From positions 372,001-436,000 of the forward strand of contig JAMBOW010000001.1 of NCBI GenBank assembly GCA_023715865.1: a DNA stretch of 64,000 bases, written 5' to 3'. The notes beneath the pieces are model-generated. The model searched no databases, was not told where the DNA came from, and saw only the letters and a list, made by a program, of their open reading frames with translations. Shown in pieces: positions 1-8,240 of the stretch. The DNA comes from Neobacillus mesonae (GTDB taxonomy: Bacteria; Bacillota; Bacilli; Paenibacillales; Paenibacillaceae). Position numbers and translations under genes: made by a program. Numbering within the stretch: position 1 is the stretch's first letter; the number at the start of each line of letters is the position of its first letter.

Positions 1-73
1 GAATGAAGCTTACGGCAATTACAGCTCTGCTGAGGAGAAAGGAACCGTAGCTACCTTGATCAAGTATTTTTAA
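1..73 (+). CDS. C-terminal end of an unidentified protein (partial)
   Basis: An open frame enters from the left edge (codons begin at position 2) and stops at TAA 71-73. It encodes the last 23 residues of a protein, ending TVATLIKYF. Too little is present to identify a family. It lies 25 nt upstream of the next gene's start on the same strand, so the two may be co-transcribed. The boundary cuts the gene; it is not necessarily a broken gene. Confidence 0.55.
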   Translation, partial: NEAYGNYSSAEEKGTVATLIKYF

Positions 74-98
74 TTGCATGAAGAAGAGGAGGCAAATG

Positions 99-3000
99 AT
101 GAAAAAACCATTTTTCAAAATCGTCGCCATGTTCATGTGTTTACTGCTTGTCATTATTGCGTATCCGTTAAATCCTGCATCGGTGTCAGCTGCAGAGTCC
201 ACACTTTCACAAAAAAACTACGGTGAACCGGAAGAGCTGCTCGTTCCAAACAATTATACAGTGGCTGTTTTTAATGGGGCTGTTGGATATGAGGATGGAA
301 AACCGGTAATGTATGCAACAAGCAAAGGAAAGCCGGGCTACTTGAATGTTATTGATCTGGAGGAATATAAGCTGCTAAGAACCGTTTCTCTTGCGCCGTC
401 CGAGAGTTCTTGGGCACATGAAGTCGCGCCTAACGGTAACTTGTATGTCGCAAGTGAAGGTTCTGGAGCGAGATTATGGGAATATTCTCCGGTTACTCAC
501 GAGGCTGTCCAGGTTGCTGCTTTTGAGGGGCAATCCGTGTCGAACAGTATAACATCCGATGAGCAAGGCAGAATTTATGTAGGAACGTACCCGGGGGGCA
601 AGGTGTGGCAGTATGATCCGGCCACGAAGCAAGTGAGAGATTATGGACGGGTAATAGGCGCACTCGATCAGGAATATGTAAGGTCCATCGCATATCAAGG
701 AGGCTATATCTATGCAGGTACAGCCCATGAGCAGATCGTGCGGGTAGACCTGGAAACCGGAGAAAAAACGAACATTGCTGCTAATCTCTCTGTGAAGAAC
801 GATACCGTATATGACTTGAATACAATCGATGATCGCTACTTGTTCGCTAAATATACAGACGGTAGCGGTATACCTGGAGAGGGATATATTTACGATACAG
901 AGACCGAAGCATGGCTGGATGCTGAGCTTCAGCAAGTTACGGGTCTTCATGCAGCGGATTCCGTGGATGGAAAGCTGTACTACATGTCAGAGAAAAAGCT
1001 GAAAACTTTTGATCTCACAACACATGTGGTCGAGGAAACCGGGATGACATATGAGAGCGGTTTCAGAGGGGCGGATTGGGTCGAATTTAAAAATAATCCA
1101 GAGCTTCCCGGAAAAACGCTTGTGACGGTTCGTTATGACGGCGGGGTTGCGATGCTGAATATAGAGACGAAGCAAGTGATCGTAAAGCCTCCCATTATCC
1201 CTGGACTGCCAGGGGTCGTTAACCGGCTTCAAAGCGTATCCGAGACTCAACTCATAACGACGGGTTCCCAGGCCAGATCCTCACTTGTGGATCTCGAAAG
1301 CATGACAGCACAGCCTTTCAGCATTGGCCAGGCAGACAGCGTGTACCCGATTGGAAGCAAGGTGTACATGGGTGTTTATCCTGAAGGGGGATTATATGTT
1401 TACGATTTGAACAAGGAGCCAGGCAGCAGCAATCCGCAGCGATTAGCCATTTTAGGAAACGATCAAGAGCGCCTCGTTCACATGTCAGAAGGAGACGGCA
1501 AGCTGTTTATTTCAACTATTTCCGGCTATGGGACATTAGGAGGCTCCCTAACAGTTCATGACACAGCGACAGGGGAGACGAAAGTTCACCGTAATGTAGT
1601 CCAGAATCAAAGCGTACTCAGTACAGCATATGTTGACGGCAAGATCTTCGGCTCAACGACCATCAGGGGAGGGCTGGGCTCGACGCCAACGGAGCAGGAA
1701 GCTAAGATCTTCGTGTGGGATGTGGAGGAGGAACGTACAATTAAGGAATTAACCCTCGACATTCCTGAATTAACCGATCCGATCTTTATTGGAGATCTAT
1801 CTCTTGGACCTGACGGTCTGATTTGGGGAGCGGCTTATGAATACATTTTTGCGATTGATCCGGTCACATATGAGCTTGTAAAGTACAAGAAGATTTATCC
1901 AAAGTTATATTACACCCAGTGGCACCATCATCCGATGAGATGGTCGGAGGACGGACTGCTGTATGTCCTGTTTAATAACAAACTGACTGTTATTGATCCG
2001 GAAACACTGGAGTTTAAAACACTGACGGATGCTTCGAGATTTGACCTTGGGATGGACGGCAATCTATATTTTACAGATTTAGCGACGAACACGGTTCTAT
2101 ACAGAATCCAAGTAGATGGAGAAATCGTTCCTGAACCTCCCGGCGTGCCCGTGCCTGTCGTAAACGCGGGTCTTGAAGAGCTGCCGGGAGAGAATGGCAA
2201 AATCACGGGATGGTCTTCATTGTTCGCTGTAAGTGATGACGTTAATTTCATACAGACTGCGGAGCAGGCATATGAAGGCAATTACAGTTTGAAGACAAAA
2301 GATCTTGTCCGGACTGCATCGGTAGCGGTGCAAAGCGACCCAATCCACGTTGTTCCTGGTGAGGAATACACCGCGAGCACTCAAATCTATATCGAATCGG
2401 GCCAACCTGGATTCATGTTCCGTTTTTATAATGCGCAAGGAGGAACATTGTCGACGCTAGAAACGCATTTGGATGAATCGAGGCCTAGGCAATGGCAAAA
2501 GGTTTCACTTCGCGGGAAGGCACCGGAGGGAGCGGAATACGCAAGACTGATCGCGGTAACCAGCCGTTACAATATAGCCGAGGCTTATTATGATCATTTT
2601 GAAGTCACTATGAAAGAGAATGCAGCACCTAATGTTGAACTGACTGTGGATCCAGAGAGGAACAGCAATGGATGGAATAATACAGACGTGACAATCGGGC
2701 TGCATTCAGACTCCGCGTCGGCCTTATTTTATAATACTTCGGGGGCATTAAGTACTGAGGAGAGAAGGATAGAGGGCAGCCATGGCGAGTTTACCATTGA
2801 GGCAGAAGGGGTTACCACTGTTACTTACTGGGCATCGTCTATGAATGGTGTTACATCTGTTCCCGCTGTAGTCGAAGTCAAGGTTGATAAGACCGAACCT
2901 GTCATTGAGTTCTTAGGAGAAACTGCATATGAGCTGACGGACATGATTCAGATCGGATGCAGCGCGCAAGATGCGTTGTCAGGCTTGTCCGAGAATCCAT

Positions 3001-3356
3001 GCGAAGCATTAGTTTCTGAAGCGCCGGCATATCTTCAGGGTGCAGGAACACATACGGTTACTGTGTCCGCAGCTGATGAAGCGGGAAATACGGCTTCGGC
3101 CAGCTACGTGTTCGAAGTCATCGTCAGCTATGAAGGTATTGCTGGTCTTATTGAGCAGTTTGTGATAGAAGATCCTGAGCTTGCAGACCGATTGACGGAC
3201 CAACTGATGAAAATTAAAAAAGCGGAAGAAGCAGGAAATGAGGGAGGGAAAAAAGGAAGTTTGAACGGATTTATCAACCAAGTGAAGGCAAAGAGCGGAA
3301 AAGAATTAAGTGAAGAACATGCCGAGTTACTCATTCGGTTCGCAGAGTTATTGTAA
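99..3356 (+). CDS. Secreted beta-propeller protein with carbohydrate-binding-like module and C-terminal FIMAH-like domain
   Basis: This is a large exported protein of 1085 residues. An AGGAGG at 87-92 sits 6 nt before ATG 99 but only 3 nt before ATG 96, so I prefer 99; ATG 78 lies upstream of the Shine-Dalgarno. A signal peptide is clear (KK, hydrophobic core, cleavage near VSA-AES at about residue 30). Residues about 35-690 are repeated YVxD/YDxxT-like blades typical of YVTN/PQQ-like beta-propellers. Residues about 700-850 look like a CBM4/9-type jelly roll (NAGLEE, GNYSLK, VPGEEYTAS). Residues about 860-1010 contain Ig/OmpL47-like segments (VDKTEP, AGTHTVTVSAADEAGN). The last 75 or so residues resemble the FIMAH domain (LIEQFVIEDPELADRLTDQL, LNGFINQVKAKSGK). 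The role is inferred to be cell-surface or polysaccharide-associated; no catalytic motif was recognised. A strong terminator follows. Confidence 0.8.
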   Translation: MKKPFFKIVAMFMCLLLVIIAYPLNPASVSAAESTLSQKNYGEPEELLVPNNYTVAVFNGAVGYEDGKPVMYATSKGKPGYLNVIDLEEYKLLRTVSLAPSESSWAHEVAPNGNLYVASEGSGARLWEYSPVTHEAVQVAAFEGQSVSNSITSDEQGRIYVGTYPGGKVWQYDPATKQVRDYGRVIGALDQEYVRSIAYQGGYIYAGTAHEQIVRVDLETGEKTNIAANLSVKNDTVYDLNTIDDRYLFAKYTDGSGIPGEGYIYDTETEAWLDAELQQVTGLHAADSVDGKLYYMSEKKLKTFDLTTHVVEETGMTYESGFRGADWVEFKNNPELPGKTLVTVRYDGGVAMLNIETKQVIVKPPIIPGLPGVVNRLQSVSETQLITTGSQARSSLVDLESMTAQPFSIGQADSVYPIGSKVYMGVYPEGGLYVYDLNKEPGSSNPQRLAILGNDQERLVHMSEGDGKLFISTISGYGTLGGSLTVHDTATGETKVHRNVVQNQSVLSTAYVDGKIFGSTTIRGGLGSTPTEQEAKIFVWDVEEERTIKELTLDIPELTDPIFIGDLSLGPDGLIWGAAYEYIFAIDPVTYELVKYKKIYPKLYYTQWHHHPMRWSEDGLLYVLFNNKLTVIDPETLEFKTLTDASRFDLGMDGNLYFTDLATNTVLYRIQVDGEIVPEPPGVPVPVVNAGLEELPGENGKITGWSSLFAVSDDVNFIQTAEQAYEGNYSLKTKDLVRTASVAVQSDPIHVVPGEEYTASTQIYIESGQPGFMFRFYNAQGGTLSTLETHLDESRPRQWQKVSLRGKAPEGAEYARLIAVTSRYNIAEAYYDHFEVTMKENAAPNVELTVDPERNSNGWNNTDVTIGLHSDSASALFYNTSGALSTEERRIEGSHGEFTIEAEGVTTVTYWASSMNGVTSVPAVVEVKVDKTEPVIEFLGETAYELTDMIQIGCSAQDALSGLSENPCEALVSEAPAYLQGAGTHTVTVSAADEAGNTASASYVFEVIVSYEGIAGLIEQFVIEDPELADRLTDQLMKIKKAEEAGNEGGKKGSLNGFINQVKAKSGKELSEEHAELLIRFAELL

Positions 3357-3395
3357 CCTAGATTCAAACCGCCATAACAAGCGTCAACAAACTAA

Positions 3396-3441
3396 AAAAC
3401 CTGTAAACCTTATCTGACAAATAAGGTTTACAGGTTTTACT
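3396..3441 (+). terminator. Rho-independent terminator after the propeller gene
   Basis: An 18-bp perfect stem (3396-3413 with 3421-3438) encloses a 7-nt loop and is flanked by A- and T-runs, so it could act in both directions. It lies 40 nt after the stop codon of the propeller gene. Confidence 0.85.
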
Positions 3442-3733
3442 GTTTCTATAAAGACACTATATGAAAAATTGTAAATAGATACTGAATTATGTAATGAGCT
3501 TATTTTGGTTCGGATTCGCGTGAAAATCGAAGTATACATTAACCAAGCAATTATATAATTATTTCAACATATGAAAAATTCACAATAGTAAAGGCAAATA
3601 AAATATCTAGTTCATATCACCTTATCTAGCTACAATTGATCAAATCTAGATACCTATATTATGAAAAAAAGAAAATGCCATATATCAAAAAAGCAGTAAA
3701 TAACAAAATCAAAAGCATGTTGCATGATTACTT
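3442..3733. other. AT-rich intergenic stretch with repeated 12-mer
   Basis: No credible gene is present. The stretch holds two copies of ATATGAAAAATT (3459-3470 and 3569-3580, 110 nt apart); a third copy lies at 5665-5676 in front of the PTS IIA gene. It also holds three ATCTAG hexamers (around 3607, 3624 and 3644). It must contain the promoter of the GNAT gene, but I could not assign -35/-10 boxes with confidence. Confidence 0.4.
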
Positions 3734-3820
3734 AGGAGGAAGGAATTGACCCGCCAAGATTCATTACTTAGAATAGATAATATCCAAATATTGGTGAAGT
3801 ATAGCGGGGGGAGAGTACAT

Positions 3821-4297
3821 ATGGAATTTGGGATTCGTGAGGGATTACCAAGTGATTATGAATCCGTCGCTCGGCTTGTTGCACAAATTCAAGCCATTCA
3901 TGCAGAAGCCAGACCAGATATTTTTGCCGAAGATCCTTGCCCGATGAGTCAATCCTATTATTTAAAATTGCTTGATGACCGGTATTCCAAACTGTATGTC
4001 GTTACTGCGGGCGACATCATTACAGGCTATGCCGTGATCAGAATTAATAAGTCTCCGCTGCGTTCCATTTATCAAGATAGACGTTACATATCCATTGACG
4101 ACTTATGTGTGGATGAGTCTTACCGCGGAAGGGGAATGGGAAGAGCCTTGCTGAAGCATATTTTTGATTATGCTAAAGAGATTGGAGCCGGTTCAGTCGA
4201 GCTCAGCGTTAGTGAATTCAATGAAGGAGCTATTCGTCTATATGAATCGATGGGGATGTCGACCAGAAGCAGAAGGATGGAAATAACACTGGATTAA
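3821..4297 (+). CDS. GNAT family N-acetyltransferase
   Basis: The GNAT fold is visible: strand-helix start FGIREGLPSDYESVARLV, then the acetyl-CoA loop motif RGRGMGRALLKHI followed by the C-terminal ELSVSEFNEGAIRLYESMG. It should transfer an acetyl group from acetyl-CoA to an unknown amine. Two starts compete. ATG 3821 (158 aa) has GGGGGAG 8 nt upstream and begins exactly where GNAT homology begins. TTG 3746 would add 25 residues with no GNAT similarity, but has an excellent AGGAGG at 3734-3739. Both may be used. The next small gene follows 14 nt after the stop. Confidence 0.85.
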   Translation: MEFGIREGLPSDYESVARLVAQIQAIHAEARPDIFAEDPCPMSQSYYLKLLDDRYSKLYVVTAGDIITGYAVIRINKSPLRSIYQDRRYISIDDLCVDESYRGRGMGRALLKHIFDYAKEIGAGSVELSVSEFNEGAIRLYESMGMSTRSRRMEITLD

Positions 4298-4311
4298 AGG
4301 AGTGAAAGTTG

Positions 4312-4425
4312 ATGAGAAATGGTTATGAGAAAGTCATGATCGTTGTATTTACAGTCCTTCTTGTCGGGGTACTTGGGATGGGAGCTTTATTCTTCTTTTT
4401 TATGGATGCCAATCTTGCTCCTTAA
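4312..4425 (+). CDS. 37-residue single-span membrane protein
   Basis: A small ORF starts at ATG 4312 with AAAGGAG about 8 nt upstream. It encodes a charged N-terminus (MRNGYEK), one transmembrane helix of about 23 residues rich in V, L, G and F, and a short tail ending DANLAP. It lies 14 nt after the GNAT stop, so it is probably co-transcribed. No family was recognised and the function is unknown. Support comes from the ribosome binding site, spacing and a clean hydrophobic segment. Confidence 0.6.
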   Translation: MRNGYEKVMIVVFTVLLVGVLGMGALFFFFMDANLAP

Positions 4426-4530
4426 TGTCACTATAATTCAGTATTTAGAAACGGTTAAGGATGTTTAATAGATGGAAAGTAATCTTTTCCAAGAAAAGTC
4501 AAGTAACTTCGATAGAAAGAAGGATGACCG

Positions 4531-5592
4531 ATGAACTGGAAACGTATCGCCCAAATAAGTGTAATTAGTGCGCTGTTAGTTGGAGTTTCTGATCTGCCTA
4601 ATCAGAAAGTATATGCAGATGTTGACCATGCTCTAGAAGTAATTATAGATGATCAAGATGAGAAAACCGTTACACAGCCATATCTCGATAACGGTACCGT
4701 GATGGTTCCTCTTAAGATGCTCCATGAACTGAACGACGTAAAAATTAAATGGAACAATTCATCCAAAACAGCGGTTGTCACTATAGGTGGACAAGTTTAC
4801 TCTTTGAAACCGGGTCAGACAAGTGTGTCATCTGCATCTAAGAAGTTCACTCTTGACAAACCCGTTGTATTGGAAGATAACCGAATTGTGGTGCCGGCTT
4901 CATTTTTATGTGAAATCTCCGGAACGGAGATGAGACTGGATGAAATGGACCGCAGGTTGTATTTAACAACAAAACAGTACCATACTTTGGCGGTTCCTGG
5001 TCATGATGATATTAAGCTAGAAGCACTTGATGTGAAGAACGATTATGTTAAAGGAATGAAGCTTGAATTGAAAGGGAAAGAACATAACTTTAAGGAATGG
5101 GAAGGAATGTGGAATTGGAGATCTAAACCGGAAATATATGTAGGAGATCTTAACGGTGATAACCAAGAGGAGATTGCAGTGGTTAATACTTTGGGTTACG
5201 GTACAGGGCTTATGATACAAGAGGCTCATATCGTAGACCTGAAGACGCTAAAGGAGATTCCCATCCAGTCTGTTGAGGATGTAGCTGAGGAATGGATTGA
5301 TTCTCAAATAACGAGCAACGATGATCATATTGAAGTAAAGCTTAAGATTAAAGGACAAGAGGAAGTTCAGCATATCCTTAAAGACTATGCAGGGTATCCT
5401 TCTGATCGACTTAATGATGAAGTAATGTTCGAAGCGATTGTTTATTATTCCATAGAAGACGGAAAGCTTACTGCACGAGCAGGAGGAAGTGTCGGAATAG
5501 CCATATTTTCAGGGGATTTAAACATTGAATATAATTTTGAGGACGGCGCGTTTAAGGCAGATAAAGTAAGCTATTCACCTTATAAGGATTAA
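4531..5592 (+). CDS. Secreted stalk-domain (copper amine oxidase N-terminal-like) protein
   Basis: The 353-residue protein has an N-terminal signal peptide (cleavage near VYADVD, residue about 30). A copper-amine-oxidase-N-terminal-like stalk domain follows at residues about 35-150 (GTVMVPLKMLHELND, LEDNRIVVPASFL). The C-terminal half (about 170-353) carries a DLNGDNQEEIAVV segment, an EF-hand/FG-GAP-like calcium loop. GAAAGAAGG lies 5-8 nt before ATG 4531. Stalk domains are common in Paenibacillus surface proteins, and the molecular role of this one is not known. It probably acts outside the membrane. A second stalk protein lies at 31905-33044. Confidence 0.8.
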   Translation: MNWKRIAQISVISALLVGVSDLPNQKVYADVDHALEVIIDDQDEKTVTQPYLDNGTVMVPLKMLHELNDVKIKWNNSSKTAVVTIGGQVYSLKPGQTSVSSASKKFTLDKPVVLEDNRIVVPASFLCEISGTEMRLDEMDRRLYLTTKQYHTLAVPGHDDIKLEALDVKNDYVKGMKLELKGKEHNFKEWEGMWNWRSKPEIYVGDLNGDNQEEIAVVNTLGYGTGLMIQEAHIVDLKTLKEIPIQSVEDVAEEWIDSQITSNDDHIEVKLKIKGQEEVQHILKDYAGYPSDRLNDEVMFEAIVYYSIEDGKLTARAGGSVGIAIFSGDLNIEYNFEDGAFKADKVSYSPYKD

Positions 5593-5797
5593 ACGAATAC
5601 TCATGAATACATTAGACGGATAAGGGCACAGTATTCACATACTGGCAAGAAACCGGTGTTTTATATATGAAAAATTGATAATAATTACAGGAAATGTTTT
5701 CGAACGAGTTTCGTAAATATGTTAAGATAAACGATGGAGAGATTTATATATAATATAAATGTAAAAAGATGGATGTTCAGTTATTGGAGGAGATTTC

Positions 5798-6307
5798 ATG
5801 TTTAAATGGTTAAAAGGCAAGTCAGCAGCAAAAGTAGATGTACTGGAAATTGCAGCCCCTCTTACAGGTGTTGTTGTTCCGCTTGCGAATGTTCCCGATG
5901 AAGCATTCTCTTCAAAAGCGATGGGAGAAGGCGTAGCAATCGAACCCTCTGAAGGGAAGGTTGTTGCACCATTTGATGGAAAGGTAGCACATCTGATTGA
6001 GAAAAGTAAACATGCAGTTATTCTGGAGCATGCTTCTGGAGTACAAGTGCTGATCCATATCGGTGTAAACACCGTTTCTATGAAAGGTGAGGGGTTCAAA
6101 GCTCATGTCAGCACCGGTGATGACGTTAAAGCTGGACAACTTCTTATCGAATTTGATATGGCTGCAATTCAAGCTGCAGGCTATCCAGTAATTACACCAG
6201 TCCTTATTCCTTCTGGTATTGATGCAGTGAAAAATGTAGTACCAAACGAAGAAGCCGGAAATGTAACTGCACAATCCGGAAGCGTTATTAAAGTGAATTT
6301 GAACTAA
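5798..6307 (+). CDS. PTS glucose-type IIA component (EIIA-Glc domain)
   Basis: The 169-residue soluble protein has the EIIA-Glc fold: IAAPLTGVVVPLANVPDEAF, then GEGVAIEPSEGKVVAPFDG, with the phospho-accepting histidine in VLIHIGVNTV (His87) and the partner His72 in SKHAV. It would receive phosphate from HPr and pass it to a IIB domain. It stands alone, with no IIC or IIB gene beside it, like B. subtilis YpqE or E. coli Crr, so it may serve transporters encoded elsewhere or act in regulation. The ribosome binding site is GGAGGAG 7 nt before the ATG. A terminator follows 11 nt after the stop. Confidence 0.93.
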   Translation: MFKWLKGKSAAKVDVLEIAAPLTGVVVPLANVPDEAFSSKAMGEGVAIEPSEGKVVAPFDGKVAHLIEKSKHAVILEHASGVQVLIHIGVNTVSMKGEGFKAHVSTGDDVKAGQLLIEFDMAAIQAAGYPVITPVLIPSGIDAVKNVVPNEEAGNVTAQSGSVIKVNLN

Positions 6308-6318
6308 TTTTGTTTTTA

Positions 6319-6348
6319 GAACCGGGCCCCTAATGGCCCGGTTCTTTA
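6319..6348 (+). terminator. Rho-independent terminator of the IIA gene
   Basis: A GC-rich 10-bp stem (6319-6328 with 6335-6344, GAACCGGGCC/GGCCCGGTTC) has a 6-nt loop and is followed by TTTAT. Confidence 0.9.
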
Positions 6349-6407
6349 TAAAAGATGTGCTGAAACGATAGGACTTATAAATGAATAGCTGAAGTTAGCA
6401 CCTTGAA

Positions 6408-7145
6408 CTACATCGTTTTTATAGCTGAAATCAATAGAAACATAGGTCTTCGCAGTTCTTCCTTGTAGGTATGATTATTTTGCAGCATCTCCTCAGTCGG
6501 TTTTAACTCCGATAATCGGGTCAGACGGAAGCCTGCTGTAAGGAGCTCATTTACATAAGTTTCAATCGATCGATGATATTTGCTGACCGGATGACCTAGA
6601 AAAATAGCTTCTCGCAAACCTTCATGATGATAATCATCAACAGGCCAGTGCAGCTTAATTCCGTCCTTATCATAATAGAAGTCCTGTCCCGGGAGGGCGG
6701 TAAACATTGGATGCTCAACCGAAAATACAAAGTGACCATCAGCAGATAAGGCTTCGAAGACTTTCTTACATACAAGCTCATATGATTCAATATAGTGAAG
6801 GGCAAGTGAACTGATCACGACATCAAATGATTCCTTGCTGACTTCTATATCTTCAATAGCCAGATGACGATATTCAATTCCTTCGTCTTCTGTCATACTC
6901 CTCGCACGAGCCAGCATTTTTTGGGATATATCAATGCCAAGGACGTACTCGGCACCCAGTCCTCTAGCATATCGGCAGTGCCAGCCGTAACCGCAGCCAA
7001 GATCAAGCACTTTTTTGCCGCGAAGATCCGGGAGCATCTTCTGCAGAACAGGCCACTCCCCAGCAGCTTTCAATCCAGAGGAAGAACGAGACATACGGCT
7101 ATACTCATCAAAAAAATCGGAATCATCATATTTATTCTGCTTCAT
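6408..7145 (-). CDS. Class I SAM-dependent methyltransferase
   Basis: The 245-residue protein shows the Rossmann-like methyltransferase motifs in order: VLDLGCGYGWH (SAM-binding motif I, about residues 46-56), VLGIDIS (motif II acidic residue), DVVISSLALHYI (motif IV region) and a following FSVEHPMF strand. It resembles UbiE/Methyltransf_11-type small-molecule methyltransferases; the substrate is unknown. Transcribed toward the IIA terminator. The gene is monocistronic as far as can be seen. Confidence 0.88.
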   Translation of the reverse strand: MKQNKYDDSDFFDEYSRMSRSSSGLKAAGEWPVLQKMLPDLRGKKVLDLGCGYGWHCRYARGLGAEYVLGIDISQKMLARARSMTEDEGIEYRHLAIEDIEVSKESFDVVISSLALHYIESYELVCKKVFEALSADGHFVFSVEHPMFTALPGQDFYYDKDGIKLHWPVDDYHHEGLREAIFLGHPVSKYHRSIETYVNELLTAGFRLTRLSELKPTEEMLQNNHTYKEELRRPMFLLISAIKTM

Positions 7146-7270
7146 AAATGGACAGCTCCCTCATAAATGAAAATATGTATACATTATACTGATTTCGTAT
7201 GTAACCTATCTTTATTAAAACCGATTATAATTGATTATTACACTAAGAATTAAGTCATATAAAAATACAT

Positions 7271-7323
7271 AGAAAAACCGCTCTCTTTATACATGCCGCA
7301 GTTTCACGGTTTGGAAGGAGCGG
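7271..7323 (-). terminator. Probable terminator of the cupin gene (minus strand)
   Basis: On the minus strand CCGCTC (7323-7318) can pair with GAGCGG (7283-7278), which is followed by TTTTTC (7277-7272). The loop is about 34 nt, so this is weaker than the other terminators here. Confidence 0.5.
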
Positions 7324-7340
7324 CAGTTAATCTCTTAAAT

Positions 7341-8054
7341 CTAATCATTAACAGAGGACGATCCGTGCGGATAATAATAATTAAAGGGACTTGCCTTTAC
7401 CCAGCCATATTCTTCATTGGAGTAACCTTGTGAATTGTACGCTGACAGGCGGGAAAATTGCTGGGCAGCGACATAGCCAGTGCTCACTGTTTTCTCGTTT
7501 CGGTTCTTGCCAGGATGTTTTCCTTTACTGGAACCTGGAGGAGGACCGAGAATAATGGATTCCTGGAGAGGTGCGACGGCCTCCGCATATTTGTCTTCAT
7601 CCACACAGTAAGCCAGCTTCATAATTTCTTTAGGTGTAAAACGCAGGAAATCTGAACCATATACGATATCCGGTGTTGCTTCATCAAAAATGGTAAGAAT
7701 ATGTGTTTTGTCCTTCATCGCCACAATCCAGTGAAACCAGCCTTGCGGGAACATGGAGACCTGACCGGGCTTTAACCGGTAAGACATCAGCTTCTGCGTA
7801 TAGGGATTGAAGACGGAAGTGACAACTTCCCCGCTGATTACGAATACAAGCTCATTGACATTGGTGTGCCAATGGGGCTGAACGATTACATTTTTGCTCA
7901 TATGGGCGTTAAAAAAACCGGTTTCGATCGCAGGCATCTGTTCTGCAAACATTTGAGTTATATAATTATGTGCATCTTTTTTGTAAGTAACGATTACGTT
8001 TGAGTCCCCGCTGAGATTAAGGGAAGGGGATTGTAAGACAGGATTTGTCTTCAT
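7341..8054 (-). CDS. Cupin-domain protein, oxalate decarboxylase-like
   Basis: The 237-residue protein carries a single cupin barrel with both conserved metal-binding motifs. Motif 1 is PHWHTNVNELVFVISGEV (two His plus Glu) and motif 2 is PGQVSMFPQGWFHWIVAM (His). This arrangement is like one domain of bicupin oxalate decarboxylases, but the protein is far shorter than those enzymes (about 380 aa), so activity is unproven. There is no signal peptide. The C-terminal 70 residues are rich in Ser, Asn and Tyr. It diverges from the YesS-like regulator and shares a 186-nt intergenic region with it. Confidence 0.75.
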   Translation of the reverse strand: MKTNPVLQSPSLNLSGDSNVIVTYKKDAHNYITQMFAEQMPAIETGFFNAHMSKNVIVQPHWHTNVNELVFVISGEVVTSVFNPYTQKLMSYRLKPGQVSMFPQGWFHWIVAMKDKTHILTIFDEATPDIVYGSDFLRFTPKEIMKLAYCVDEDKYAEAVAPLQESIILGPPPGSSKGKHPGKNRNEKTVSTGYVAAQQFSRLSAYNSQGYSNEEYGWVKASPFNYYYPHGSSSVND

Positions 8055-8161
8055 AATCTGCTATTCCTCCACTTCTGCTGACTAAAAGTGATATCAGCAT
8101 ATGCCTATATTCAGCCGTTTGCTCCTAAAGCATCTAATTTTCATAGGGTTATGAAAAATGT

Positions 8162-8191
8162 TTGTCGAAATTGATATGAAAGCGCTATAAT
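8162..8191 (+). promoter_or_regulatory. Predicted sigma-A promoter of the YesS-like regulator
   Basis: TTGTCG (8162-8167), an 18-nt spacer and a perfect TATAAT (8186-8191) lie 50 nt upstream of the start codon. The -10 box overlaps the candidate cre site at 8177-8190. Confidence 0.55.
8177..8190. promoter_or_regulatory. Candidate cre (CcpA) site
   Basis: TGAAAGCGCTATAA matches the B. subtilis cre consensus TGWAANCGNTNWCA at all fixed positions but one. It overlaps the -10 box of the regulator promoter, a position where CcpA would block initiation. This is inferred from sequence only. Confidence 0.5.
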
Positions 8192-8240
8192 TGAAATTAA
8201 TGTAAAAAAACCTATTCATATCTGGCAGGGGAGTGAAGTC

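Noticed and set aside
474..950. Minus-strand open frame of 158 codons inside the propeller gene
   Set aside because: Antisense to a clear secreted-protein gene, no ribosome binding site and composition typical of a shadow frame.
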